Source: Armatimonadota bacterium
GTDB lineage: Bacteria; Sysuimicrobiota; Sysuimicrobiia; Sysuimicrobiales; Humicultoraceae
DNA length: 64,000 bases
Assembly (NCBI GenBank): GCA_031081715.1
Contig: JAVHMA010000004.1
Coordinates: 1-64,000, forward strand
Direction: 5' to 3'
Shown here: positions 9,080 to 17,059 of the stretch, piece after piece
How the letters are laid out: each line of letters opens with the position of its first letter
Numbering within the stretch: the stretch's first letter is position 1
Made by a program: the position numbers and the translations under genes
Notes under the pieces: generated by a model
The model's input: the letters and a program-made list of their open reading frames with translations, nothing else
What the model was told of the DNA's origin: nothing
Databases searched by the model: none

Positions 9080-9508
9080 ATGGCGGAACCGGTCCCACTC
9101 GTTCAGCAGTTGGTGAACGTGCCGATCTTCAAGGACCTGCCGGCGCGGTCGCTGGAGTCCATCGCGCGGTCGATGCGGGAGCGGACCTACGAGAAGGGCG
9201 CGGTCATCGTGCGTCAGGGCGATCCCGGCGTCGGGTTCTTCCTCATCACCGACGGCGTCGTCGAGGTGAGCCACGACGGCCATCACGTCCGCGACCTCGG
9301 GGCGGGAGAGTTCTTCGGCGAGATGGCCCTCATGGAGGAGCGGCCGCGCAGCGCCACCGTGACCGCGAAGGAGCGCACGCGCTGCCTCCAGCTCGTCCGG
9401 TGGGACTTCCGCGCCGTGTTGAAGGAGAACCCCGACCTGGCCGTCCGGATGCTCGAGGTCGTCGTCCAGCGCCTTCGGGAGCACCCGCAGTCGCACGAAC
9501 TCGACTGA
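9080..9508 (+). CDS. Stand-alone cyclic-nucleotide-binding (CRP-like) domain protein
   Basis: A 142-residue protein consisting of one cNMP-binding beta-roll: IFKDLPARSLESIARSM, then GAVIVRQGDPGVGFFLITDGVVEVS, then the phosphate-binding cassette GAGEFFGEMALMEERPRSATVTA. That cassette keeps the Glu and Arg that bind cyclic nucleotide in CRP. There is no C-terminal HTH, so it is not a DNA-binding regulator by itself; it may act as a sensor or binding partner. ATG 9080 is chosen because GGAGAGGA lies 5 bp upstream. It follows the pst-phoU genes on the same strand with an 84-bp gap. Confidence 0.88.
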   Translation: MAEPVPLVQQLVNVPIFKDLPARSLESIARSMRERTYEKGAVIVRQGDPGVGFFLITDGVVEVSHDGHHVRDLGAGEFFGEMALMEERPRSATVTAKERTRCLQLVRWDFRAVLKENPDLAVRMLEVVVQRLREHPQSHELD

Positions 9509-9546
9509 GCGGCGGACCTGCCTGCGCGGGGGTGACCGGGCGGGAC

Positions 9547-9574
9547 GGGGAGGCCGCCTCGTCGTGGCCTCCCC
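9547..9574. terminator. Bidirectional hairpin terminator between convergent genes
   Basis: A perfect 9-bp GC stem, GGGGAGGCC (9547-9555) and GGCCTCCCC (9566-9574), with a 10-nt loop. It lies between the convergent ends of the cNMP-binding gene and the cold-shock gene. There is no clear U-tract on either side, as is common at high GC. Confidence 0.6.
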
Positions 9575-9595
9575 CAGAGGCGTTGTGTGGCGTGC

Positions 9596-9802
9596 CTAGC
9601 TCATGACCTTCACGTTCGCGGCCTGCGGACCCTTCTGGCCCTGCACGACCTCGTACTCGACCTTCTGGCCCTCGTTCAGACTTCGGTAGCCCTCGGCCTG
9701 AATCGCTGAGTAGTGGACGAAGACATCCTTGCCGCCTTCGTCGGGAGTGATGAAGCCGTACCCCTTCTCCGCGCTGAACCACTTTACAGTACCAATCGGC
9801 AT
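9596..9802 (-). CDS. Cold-shock protein, CspA family
   Basis: A 68-residue single cold-shock domain. It begins [20 protein letters not shown] with RNP1 (KGYGFI) and RNP2 (VFVHYSAI), the aromatic residues that stack on single-stranded nucleic acid. These proteins act as RNA chaperones in the cytoplasm. A purine-rich Shine-Dalgarno (AGGAGAAGAAGGTGGG) precedes the ATG on the minus strand. Its mRNA probably has a leader in the 9803-9950 region, as many csp genes do. It converges on the cNMP-binding gene across a hairpin. Confidence 0.97.
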   Translation of the reverse strand: MPIGTVKWFSAEKGYGFITPDEGGKDVFVHYSAIQAEGYRSLNEGQKVEYEVVQGQKGPQAANVKVMS

Positions 9803-10112
9803 GCCCTACCCACCTTCTTCTCCTCTGTACTCGCCGTCTGTGGACGCCGCCTGACGGCTGTTCAGTACCGCCTCAACGCACGACAACTATTGGCACCCCG
9901 GCCGAAGAATCCTCCTGCGTGCTACCGACCCCCCCTGCGGGCTCCCGGCGATCGTGTCATCGGCCACACCCGCGGCGGCGTGCAGTGGAACGAAGGCGTG
10001 GTCGCGATCCGGCCCCGTGGCATGGACTGGCCCGTGGGGGTTCGGCGCTCACCGCCCGGTTCCTGCGGCGCGTCGGCCAGGGGACCGGGGCCCTCTGCGG
10101 AATACCCCGCCC
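9803..10112. other. Intergenic region between divergent cspA-like and MFS genes
   Basis: About 310 bp with no gene I can support. It must contain the cold-shock gene's leader and promoter (minus strand) and the start signals of the MFS gene (plus strand). An in-frame extension of the MFS ORF reaches 9954, but the encoded segment has no hydrophobic or conserved character. I could not identify a convincing -35/-10 pair. Confidence 0.5.
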
Positions 10113-11330
10113 ATGCCCGCCCCGGCCCCGGCCGCCGACCTCCGGCCGCAGATCCGCATCCTGTTCGGCACGGTCTTCATCGCGATGATCGGGTTTGGGA
10201 TCGTGATGCCGATCCTGCCCTTCTACGCCCGCGCGTTCGGGGCGAGCGCGGTCGAGATGGGCCTGCTGGTCACCGGCTGGGCTGGGGCCCAGTTTATCGC
10301 CGCGCCGGTCTGGGGCGTGCTCGCAGACCGCATCGGCCGCAAGCCCGTGCTGGTGGCAGGCCTGGCTGGATACGGCATCACGTTCGTCGGCATGGCGCTG
10401 GCCCCGACCTATGCCGCGCTGCTGGCCGCGCGTGTCGTGGGCGGCCTGCTCTCCAGCTCGGTGCTGCCGTCGGGTCAGGCGATCGCCGCGGATCTCACGC
10501 GGCCCGAAGACCGCGGCGCGGTCATGGGGTTGATGGGCGCGGCCTTCGGGCTGGGCTTCGTCGTGGGCCCGGCGATCGGCGGGCTGGCCGCGCTGCTCGG
10601 CCCCGAGGTCCCGTTCTACGCGGCCGCCGCGGCCTCGGGTCTGGCCCTGCCCCTCGTCGCGCGCTGGGTCCGCGAGCCCGCCGTGGATGCCAGGCAAAAG
10701 CGGGCGGCGCGCCTGGGCCTCGGCGGCATCCCGGCCTCGCTGCGCAGCCCGCAGCGGCCGCTGTACCTGATGTCGCTGGCCGCCACCGCGGGCGGGTCGA
10801 GCCTGTTCTCAATGCTGGGCTACTACGCCATCGACCGGGTAGGCGCCGACCCGGCCACCGTCGGCCTTCTGTTCACCGCGGTCGGGCTGGGGTCGGTGCT
10901 GACGCAGGTCCTGCTCGTCGGTCCGGCGACCCGACGGTGGGGGGAGGCGCGGGCGATCGAGGTGGGCTTCGTGGGCAGCGCGCTGGGCTTCGTGGGGATC
11001 GCGCTGGCGGCCTCTGTGCCGGGAATCGTGGCGGCCCTGGGCCTCGGCGCCGTGGCGCAGGCGCTGCTGCGGCCGTCGCTGGTTGCCCTCAACTCGCGGA
11101 CCACGCGTCTGGGCTACGGCACCTCCTTGGGCGTGCAGACGGCCTTCGACAGCCTGGGCCGCACGCTGGGACCGCTGTGGGCGGGCGCGCTGTACGGTCT
11201 CGATCCGCGCGCGCCGTTCGTCGGGGCTGCCGTGATCTACCTGGCCGGCGCCGCAGGCGGCGGCCGGCTCCCGGGGCGGCGGCCGGAGGCCGCCCCGGAG
11301 GCCATCCGCGGGCCTACTTCTGAACGATGA
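10113..11330 (+). CDS. MFS transporter, TetA/multidrug exporter-like
   Basis: A 405-residue, 12-helix major facilitator. The motif-A loop GVLADRIGRKPV between helices 2 and 3 and the N-terminal GFGIVMPILPFYARAFGAS are characteristic of drug:H+ antiporters of the TCR/Tet group. The central loop is short. The start at ATG 10113 (MPAPAPAADLRPQIRILFG) is placed just before helix 1; it has only a weak ribosome site and is the least certain part. It probably exports a small hydrophobic compound; the substrate cannot be read from sequence. It converges on the multicopper oxidase gene, overlapping it by 17 bp at the 3' ends. Confidence 0.85.
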   Translation: MPAPAPAADLRPQIRILFGTVFIAMIGFGIVMPILPFYARAFGASAVEMGLLVTGWAGAQFIAAPVWGVLADRIGRKPVLVAGLAGYGITFVGMALAPTYAALLAARVVGGLLSSSVLPSGQAIAADLTRPEDRGAVMGLMGAAFGLGFVVGPAIGGLAALLGPEVPFYAAAAASGLALPLVARWVREPAVDARQKRAARLGLGGIPASLRSPQRPLYLMSLAATAGGSSLFSMLGYYAIDRVGADPATVGLLFTAVGLGSVLTQVLLVGPATRRWGEARAIEVGFVGSALGFVGIALAASVPGIVAALGLGAVAQALLRPSLVALNSRTTRLGYGTSLGVQTAFDSLGRTLGPLWAGALYGLDPRAPFVGAAVIYLAGAAGGGRLPGRRPEAAPEAIRGPTSER

Positions 11331-12297
11331 CCGCCGTCACCATCCCGTGCATGCCGTGCTTGGATTCGGCGTGCGACAGGATGTGGCAGTGGAGCGCCCA
11401 GGTGCCCGGCTCGGTCGCCTCGACGATGACGTCCCACCGCTCGCCGGGCGCCACGTTGATCGTGTCGGCCTTCCACGGCTGCGGCTGCGGGTAGCCGTCG
11501 CGCGCGATCACGGTCATGGGCATGCCATGCAGGTGCATCGGGTGGATGAGCTGGCCCTCGTTCATCCAGCGCATGCGGATGCGCTGGCCTTGTCTGACCA
11601 CGATGGGGTGCGTCGCGGGGAAGCCCTTCCCGTTGATCGTGTACCCGTGGAGCCCGTCGTTGAGGATCATGACGACGTCGAGGTCCACCTTTGGCTCGCG
11701 CGCGGCGTCGCGCGGCTCCACGACGAACGCGCCCAGGAGCCCGAGGCTCACCTGCTCGCTGCCAAAGTGCGAGTGGTACATGTGCGAGCCGGCCGGCCGC
11801 GCCGCGAACTCATAGGTGAACCGCTCGCCCGGCTTGACCGAGGGTTGTGTGACGTAGGGAACGCCGTCCATGGCGTTGGGCAGGACGACGCCGTGGAAGT
11901 GGATGGTCGTGGGCTCGCGCAACCGGTTCGTGAGCACCACGCGCACCCGGTCGCCCTCGGTCACGCGGATGGTCGGGCCCGGCACCTGCCCGTTGTACGC
12001 CATCGCGCGGCGCCGGACCCCCGGCGCCACCTCCCACTCGATCTCGGTGGCGGTGATCTCGAAGACCTTCACCCCGCCCACGACGCGGGGCCGCAGCGGC
12101 TCCGCGCCCTGGCCCGCCGTCTTCGCGGGAAACGCCCTGACCGAGGCCTCGTGCGCGCGATCCGTCTCCTCCCAGGCTGCGGGCGCACTCGCCGCCGCGC
12201 GCGCCGGCGCTGAGCCGGACAGCCGTCCGGCGGCGACGCCCGTCAGCGCAACACCGACGGCCAGGGCGATCAGCGACCCCGTGCGATGGACCTTCAT
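11314..12297 (-). CDS. Secreted multicopper oxidase
   Basis: A 327-residue copper oxidase with a signal sequence (about residues 1-35). All four copper-ligand clusters are visible: TTIHFHG, GSHMYHSHFG, HPMHLHG and the C-terminal HCHILSHAESKHGMHGM. The last supplies His-Cys-His plus the type-1 axial Met. The length is short for a three-domain laccase (about 500), so it is closer to two-domain or compact forms. It would oxidise organic or metal substrates with O2 outside the cytoplasmic membrane. It is the third gene of a minus-strand set behind the COX1-like protein and FabH; a role in copper tolerance or Mn/Fe oxidation is possible but unproven. Confidence 0.9.
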   Translation of the reverse strand: MKVHRTGSLIALAVGVALTGVAAGRLSGSAPARAAASAPAAWEETDRAHEASVRAFPAKTAGQGAEPLRPRVVGGVKVFEITATEIEWEVAPGVRRRAMAYNGQVPGPTIRVTEGDRVRVVLTNRLREPTTIHFHGVVLPNAMDGVPYVTQPSVKPGERFTYEFAARPAGSHMYHSHFGSEQVSLGLLGAFVVEPRDAAREPKVDLDVVMILNDGLHGYTINGKGFPATHPIVVRQGQRIRMRWMNEGQLIHPMHLHGMPMTVIARDGYPQPQPWKADTINVAPGERWDVIVEATEPGTWALHCHILSHAESKHGMHGMVTAVIVQK

Positions 12298-12442
12298 CCG
12301 CTCTCCCCCCTCATCGCGGCCGGCGCGGGCGGCGCCCGCCGCGGGAACAGCAGCCCCAGCATGCCAGGCCGCCGGTGTGCGGTGGTATCGGGTGCGGGCC
12401 CGATGTCGGTCGAAGGACCCGTACCGCCGGACGGCTCGACGC

Positions 12443-13477
12443 TCAGGCCCCCCAGGTGAGCGCGCACGCCGACCACGTGAAGCCGCCGCCGAAGGCGACC
12501 AGCACCACGCGGTCCCCCGGGCGCAGGCGGCCGTCGCGGCGCGCCTCGCATAGCGAGATGGGGATCGAGGCGGACGATGTGTTGCCGTAGTGTTCGATGG
12601 TGCTGATGAAGCGCGCGAGCGGTAGGTTCGACGCCCGGGCTACGGCCTCGATGATACGCTGGTTGGCCTGGTGGGGGACGATCCAGTCGATCTCCTCGAT
12701 GCGTAGCCCGGCGGCCGAGGCGACTCGCGCGATGGCCTCTGGCACGATGCGCACGGCCAGCCGGAAGACCGCTTGCCCGTCCATGCGCGCGCGGTGCTGG
12801 CCCCGCGCGATCATCTCGGGGCTGGCCGGAATGCGGCTGCCGGGCGCGGGTAGTTGGAGGATGTCGCCGGCGGACCCGTCGGCCCCCACCACGCTCGCGA
12901 GCAGGCCGCCGCCGCGCCGTGACGGTCCGAGGACCGCGGCGCCGGCGCCGTCGCCGATGAGCACGCATGTCGTGCGGTCGGTCCAGTCCACCAGCCGGGT
13001 GAGCACCTCGGCACCCACGACCAGCACCCGGCGTGCCAGCCCGGCCTCGATCGCCTGCGCGGCCGAGATCACGCCGTAGACGAAGCTCGAGCACGCGGCC
13101 AGCAGATCGAACGCGCCCGCGCGCCGGGCACCGAGGCGGTCGCCGACCAGGCACGCGGTCGCCGGGAACAGCATGTCCGGGGTCGTGGTCGCGCAGATGA
13201 TGAGGTCGAGGTCCTCGGCCGCGACGCCGGCGTCCGCGAGCGCCGCCTGCGCAGCCGGGACCGCGAGGTCCGACGACGCCTGACCGTCCTCGACGATGCG
13301 GCGGGCGCGGATCCCGGTGCGGGCGACGATCCACTCGTCGGTGGTGTGCACCATGCGCTCGAGATCGGCGTTGGTGAGCACGCGCGCGGGGACGTGCATG
13401 CCCAGGCCGAGCACCGCCGCGCGCACGGCGGCAGGCCCGGCGCCTGGCGCGGCGCGCGACCGGTGGGTCTGCTGCAC
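12443..13477 (-). CDS. fabH: Beta-ketoacyl-ACP synthase III (FabH-type)
   Basis: A 344-residue condensing enzyme that starts fatty-acid synthesis by joining acetyl-CoA to malonyl-ACP. The catalytic triad is intact: Cys in LLAACSSFVYG, His in IVPHQANQR and Asn in HYGNTSSAS. The early TTDEWIVARTGIRARR segment is diagnostic of FabH. GTG 13477 is taken as the start because it lies 2 bp after the upstream stop; longer in-frame sequence is out-of-frame shadow of the upstream gene. No other fab genes are nearby, so it may be a stand-alone or specialised KAS III. It is translationally coupled to the COX1-like membrane protein. Confidence 0.93.
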   Translation of the reverse strand: MQQTHRSRAAPGAGPAAVRAAVLGLGMHVPARVLTNADLERMVHTTDEWIVARTGIRARRIVEDGQASSDLAVPAAQAALADAGVAAEDLDLIICATTTPDMLFPATACLVGDRLGARRAGAFDLLAACSSFVYGVISAAQAIEAGLARRVLVVGAEVLTRLVDWTDRTTCVLIGDGAGAAVLGPSRRGGGLLASVVGADGSAGDILQLPAPGSRIPASPEMIARGQHRARMDGQAVFRLAVRIVPEAIARVASAAGLRIEEIDWIVPHQANQRIIEAVARASNLPLARFISTIEHYGNTSSASIPISLCEARRDGRLRPGDRVVLVAFGGGFTWSACALTWGA

Positions 13478-13479
13478 GG

Positions 13480-14802
13480 TCAGCCGGGTTCGGTGGGCGG
13501 CCTGAGGTTCCTGCCCGTCCAGGCCGCCGGCAGCCACGAGTACGCGAGCAGCGCCGCGATGCCCGCGGCGCCGAGGGCGAACAGCGCGCCGCCCAGCCCG
13601 GCGAGGGCCCGGTGCGCGAGCAGCACGCCGGCCGCAATCAGCGGCGGTCCGGCGGCCAGGACCGCGAGGACCACTCCGCCGCCGCGCGGCCAGTAGGGCG
13701 CCTCCAGTCTGGGAATCTCGTACGCGGTCAGGCCGCGGTGGTAGCGGTAATACCACATCAGGAACGGCGTTACCTTGAGCGCTTGACCGGTGATGGCCAA
13801 GGTCACCCACCCAAGGAGAAACAGCACCACCGCGGCCACGCCCCAGCGTACGCCAAGACCGGGCAGCAGGCCGAGCGCCCATGCCGCCGCGCCCGCCGAG
13901 AGCACCACGGTCTTGGCGATCATGACCATCCAGTGGACCCGGGTGAGGTCCCGCGGCCGCGGCGGCCAGGCCCGGACCATGCGGGTGAGATCGGTCGCGT
14001 ACAGCAACCCGCTCCCCCCGGCGAGCAGCATCCCCGCGCGGGCGAGCGTGGGCCAGACCGCGACCCCGGCGACCGTCAGCGCGACGCTCGCCGCGAGGCC
14101 CCCGCCGACCGCCCCCGGGTGCAGCCCGGCCGGTTCACGGAGCCCGGCGAAGCGCGGCACCAGGTAGTAGGACATCCCGACCACGAGCAGGCCGAACCAG
14201 CCGATCATCCCCAGCGCCACATGAATCGCCAGGCCCATCGGACCCAGCAGCGCGAGCGAGAACAGGTGCCGGCGGTTCTCCGCCAGGACCACGCCCCAGG
14301 CGACGGTTGCGGCGAGGCAGGCCAGCGCCCCGGCCGCGAAGGGCAGGACGGGCAGCGTGCGTGTGCGCCGGCGCAGCACCGCCGCGGCGTCGACCAGGAA
14401 GACGACGATGCCGGCGGTGACGAGCAGACCGCCCGCGGCCACCGCCTCGTAGTGGCCGGTCAGGAACCCGACGATCATCGCGGTCAGGCCCACCAGATGG
14501 ACGGCCAGCCGCAGTGCGGGCCGGCCCGCGGCCTCGCGGCGCACACCTGCCGCGGCCGGGAGCAGCTGGCCCAACACGCCGATCGCGACGGTGGTAGCCC
14601 ACCCGAGGGTGAGCAGGTGGTTGGCCGCCAGCGGCACCGGGGCGCGGTGCCGCAGGACGGCGACCTCGGGCGCGGCCAGGGCGGCGGCCAACGCCGCTAC
14701 GGGAAACAGGCCGATCGCCGCCGCGGGCAGGAGGCTCGCGCGCAGCGCGCGGGCCGGAAACAGGTCGGCCGCGGCCGGCGTTGTGGGAGACGGACGACTC
14801 AT
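13480..14802 (-). CDS. Polytopic membrane protein resembling heme-copper oxidase subunit I / NnrS-like proteins
   Basis: A 440-residue protein with about 12 hydrophobic helices. Conserved-looking His-containing segments include NHLLTLGWATTVAIGVLGQLLP, HLVGLTAMIVGFLTGHYE and IHVALGMIGWFGLLVVGMSYYLVPRFA. The last closely recalls the AHAHLGLIGWFGL helix found in COX1/NorB-like and NnrS-like membrane proteins. The GHPEVY active-site motif of true oxidases is absent, so oxygen reduction is unlikely; heme or copper binding is possible. There is no Shine-Dalgarno before the ATG, and only 14 bp separate it from the divergent PPOX gene. It is followed directly by fabH and a multicopper oxidase. Confidence 0.7.
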   Translation of the reverse strand: MSRPSPTTPAAADLFPARALRASLLPAAAIGLFPVAALAAALAAPEVAVLRHRAPVPLAANHLLTLGWATTVAIGVLGQLLPAAAGVRREAAGRPALRLAVHLVGLTAMIVGFLTGHYEAVAAGGLLVTAGIVVFLVDAAAVLRRRTRTLPVLPFAAGALACLAATVAWGVVLAENRRHLFSLALLGPMGLAIHVALGMIGWFGLLVVGMSYYLVPRFAGLREPAGLHPGAVGGGLAASVALTVAGVAVWPTLARAGMLLAGGSGLLYATDLTRMVRAWPPRPRDLTRVHWMVMIAKTVVLSAGAAAWALGLLPGLGVRWGVAAVVLFLLGWVTLAITGQALKVTPFLMWYYRYHRGLTAYEIPRLEAPYWPRGGGVVLAVLAAGPPLIAAGVLLAHRALAGLGGALFALGAAGIAALLAYSWLPAAWTGRNLRPPTEPG

Positions 14803-14816
14803 CGAGGAGGGCTCGT

Positions 14817-15218
14817 ATGGCTGTCGTGTTGAGTCCCGGCGCGCTCGCCCTGCTCTCGGAGCCGCACGTCGGCGTGCTGGCCACGGTGTCGCCCCGCGGC
14901 CGGCCGCAGGCCACGCCGGTGTGGTTCCTGGTCGAGGACGGCCACATCCTCGTCAATACCTCGCAGGGCCGCGTGAAGCTGCGCAACCTCGAGGCCCACC
15001 CGTACCTGGCGCTCACGGTCGTGGACCCGCGCAACGCGTACCGCTGGGTGCAGGTTCAGGGAAAGGTGGTGCGCTTCGACCGCGAGCGCGGCGCGCGCGA
15101 CATCGACCGACTCTCGGTGCGCTACCGCGGCCGGCCGTACACCTATCAGGGCGGTGACGGCCCGCAGCGGCGCGTCAGCCTGCTGATCGAGCCCCTGCGC
15201 GTGCACGGCCCGGCCTAG
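14817..15218 (+). CDS. PPOX-class flavin/F420-dependent oxidoreductase
   Basis: A 133-residue split-barrel protein of the pyridoxamine 5'-phosphate oxidase-like family. The pattern LLSEPHVGVLATVSPRGRPQATPVWFLVEDGHILVNTSQGRVKLRNL is typical of F420- or FMN-binding PPOX proteins such as Rv1155-like enzymes. These reduce diverse small molecules, and which cofactor is used here cannot be settled. ATG 14817 is chosen for the GAGGAGG site 6 bp upstream. Its stop shares the CTAG palindrome with the stop of the convergent HAD gene. Confidence 0.88.
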   Translation: MAVVLSPGALALLSEPHVGVLATVSPRGRPQATPVWFLVEDGHILVNTSQGRVKLRNLEAHPYLALTVVDPRNAYRWVQVQGKVVRFDRERGARDIDRLSVRYRGRPYTYQGGDGPQRRVSLLIEPLRVHGPA

Positions 15219-16009
15219 AGACGGGGCCTGGCCCAGCGCCACAGCGCGCGCAGATCGCGGACTACCAGGTCGGGCGCCGGCCGCCGCGGCCCCCCCCGCG
15301 CGGCGGCGAGCCCGCTCTCCACCAGAATCGCGCGCACGCCCGCCGCGCGGGCGGCCACGATGTCGGTGGCGATCTGGTCGCCCACCATCACGGTCTCCTT
15401 CGGCCGCGTGCCGATGCGTCGCATCCCCTCGCGCAGCAGGCGCGGGCCTGGCTTGCCCATCACCAGCGGCCGGCGACCCGTGGCGTACTGGAGCGCGGCC
15501 ACGGCGGCACCGGTTCCCGGGATCACGCCGCGCGCGGTCGGCAGCAGCGGGTCCGGGTTGGCCGCGACGAACGCTGCCCCGTCGAGCAGCGCGGTCGCCG
15601 CCGCGGCCAGTTTCCGGTAGGTCAGCCGGCGGTCGAGCCCCACCACCACGGCGGCCGGTCGCTCCCAGCCCACGCGAAAGCCCGCCCGTTCGAGGGTCCG
15701 ACGGAACGCGGGTTCACCGATGAGCAGAACCCGGGCGCCGGGGCGCAGCCGGGCGCGGAGGTAGGCGGCGGTGAGGGCGGCGGAGGTCACGATCCGGTCC
15801 TCGGGCACGCGCATGCCCATCCGCGCCAGGTGGCGGACGTACTGCCGGGGTGTGCGGGTGCTGTTGTTGGTGACGAGCGCGAACGGCACCCCGCGGCGGG
15901 CCAGCGCCGCTAGCAGCGTCCGGCTGCCGGGCAGCGGCCGCGCGCCCCGGTAGAGCACCCCGTCCATGTCGAAGAGAAACCCGCGGACGCCTGCGGCCAC
16001 GACGGGCAT
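15215..16009 (-). CDS. HAD-superfamily hydrolase, NagD/phosphoglycolate phosphatase-like
   Basis: A 264-residue HAD phosphatase with a C2-type cap. Motif I is FDMDGVLYRG, motif II TNNSTR, motif III Lys in MGKPGP and motif IV VGDQIATDI. This pattern matches NagD and 2-phosphoglycolate/4-nitrophenyl phosphatases. The start at 16009 follows GGAGAGAAG at good spacing; the longer in-frame ORF to 16153 would cross the promoter/operator of the divergent catabolic operon. It probably dephosphorylates small sugar or nucleotide phosphates; the exact substrate is unknown. Confidence 0.9.
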   Translation of the reverse strand: MPVVAAGVRGFLFDMDGVLYRGARPLPGSRTLLAALARRGVPFALVTNNSTRTPRQYVRHLARMGMRVPEDRIVTSAALTAAYLRARLRPGARVLLIGEPAFRRTLERAGFRVGWERPAAVVVGLDRRLTYRKLAAAATALLDGAAFVAANPDPLLPTARGVIPGTGAAVAALQYATGRRPLVMGKPGPRLLREGMRRIGTRPKETVMVGDQIATDIVAARAAGVRAILVESGLAAARGGPRRPAPDLVVRDLRALWRWARPRL

Positions 16010-16068
16010 CTTCTCTCCGGCGCGGGGCCGACCCTGCCAAGGGGAGCGTGACGGCGCCCGGCGTCTCG

Positions 16069-16098
16069 TTGACAGGCGCCGCCGGGGCGTGCGATGAT
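16069..16098 (+). promoter_or_regulatory. Sigma-70-type promoter of the catabolic operon
   Basis: A perfect -35 TTGACA (16069-16074), 18-bp spacer and -10 GATGAT (16093-16098). The start point would fall inside the LacI-type operator that follows, and the creatininase-family gene begins about 40 bp downstream. Confidence 0.6.
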
Positions 16099-16104
16099 GG
16101 GAAA

Positions 16105-16120
16105 TGGAAACCGTTTTCCA
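16105..16120. promoter_or_regulatory. LacI-family operator
   Basis: The 16-bp near-palindrome TGGAAACCGTTTTCCA has one mismatch between arms and a central CG, the hallmark of LacI/GalR-family operators. It lies 7 bp after the -10 box, an ideal repressor site. A LacI-family regulator (20995-22041) is encoded in the same operon, so autoregulated repression relieved by a pathway metabolite is the simplest model. Confidence 0.7.
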
Positions 16121-16145
16121 TCCCGACCGCCGCACGAGGTGATCG

Positions 16146-17057
16146 ATGGCCACCGCGCACGAGAGCTTCTACGCCCACGACGCGCCCGCGTCCGGACGCA
16201 AGCGCAACCTGCTCGCGATGTCCTTCGCCGAGGTCGCCGCGCGCCTGCGCGAGCCGGGCCAGGACGTGATCCTGGTGCCGCTGGGGTCCACCGAGAAGCA
16301 CGGCGCCCACATTCCGCTCGGCACCGACAGCTACATCACCATGACGGCCGTCGTACAGGCCGCCGAGCTGGCCGACTGCCTGCACACGCCGCTCATGCCG
16401 TTCGGCTACTCGCCCCACCACATGGGCCGGCTGCTCGAGGGCGCCGGGACGATCACCCTGCAGGCCGAGACTTACCGCCGCGTCATGCACGACGTGGCGC
16501 GGAGCCTGATCTACCATGGGTTCACGAAGATCATCTTCGTGAGCCACCACGGGTCGAACACGAAGCCGATCGACGAGATCCTGCGCTACCTCCGCTATCG
16601 GACCGGCGCGTTCTTCGCGTTCTACAAGACGCCGACCGAGCGCGAGGTGAACGTGCTCCACGGCGTCTTCGAGAACCCGCCCGAGGAGACCCCGGGGTGG
16701 CACTCGAGCGAGCTGGAGACCTCGTGCCTGATGGCGGTCAACGAGCGACTGGTGGACATGGCGGTGGCCGTGGCCGACCGCGCCCATGCCCCGCGGTGGA
16801 TGGGGCCGGCGTTCTCGAAGATCGACGGCACCGGGACGGTGAAGTTCCAGGAGTCCGAGAACATCTGGGTGCCGATGGAGCACCACGAGTACTCCGACAC
16901 CGCGGTCATCGGTAACCCGTTCCGGTCGAGCCCCGCGAAGGGCGAGGAGATCTTCCGGCGGATGTCGCGCCACCTGGCCGACTTCGTTGCCGAGGTGCGC
17001 GCCTTCCCGGTGGAGCTCCGCGAACAGGACTACGTCGAGCGCGCCTACAGCGTGTAG
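16146..17057 (+). CDS. Creatininase-family metal-dependent amidohydrolase
   Basis: A 303-residue protein with the metal-binding pattern of the creatininase/ArfB/MftE family: LGSTEKHGAHIPLGTDSY (Glu, His, Asp ligands), then FVSHHGSN and GWHSSELETS, the family's HAGxxETS-like site. The family hydrolyses small cyclic amides or lactam-like bonds. ATG 16146 has GAGGT 5 bp upstream. It is the first gene after the LacI operator and is followed 2 bp later by a class II aldolase, so it belongs to a sugar-acid-like catabolic pathway rather than creatinine metabolism. Confidence 0.88.
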   Translation: MATAHESFYAHDAPASGRKRNLLAMSFAEVAARLREPGQDVILVPLGSTEKHGAHIPLGTDSYITMTAVVQAAELADCLHTPLMPFGYSPHHMGRLLEGAGTITLQAETYRRVMHDVARSLIYHGFTKIIFVSHHGSNTKPIDEILRYLRYRTGAFFAFYKTPTEREVNVLHGVFENPPEETPGWHSSELETSCLMAVNERLVDMAVAVADRAHAPRWMGPAFSKIDGTGTVKFQESENIWVPMEHHEYSDTAVIGNPFRSSPAKGEEIFRRMSRHLADFVAEVRAFPVELREQDYVERAYSV

Positions 17058-17059
17058 CG

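Noticed and set aside
9713-11323. A 536-residue plus-strand frame through the MFS gene
   Set aside because: It is out of frame with the MFS protein, starts inside the antisense cold-shock gene and lacks any hydrophobic pattern.
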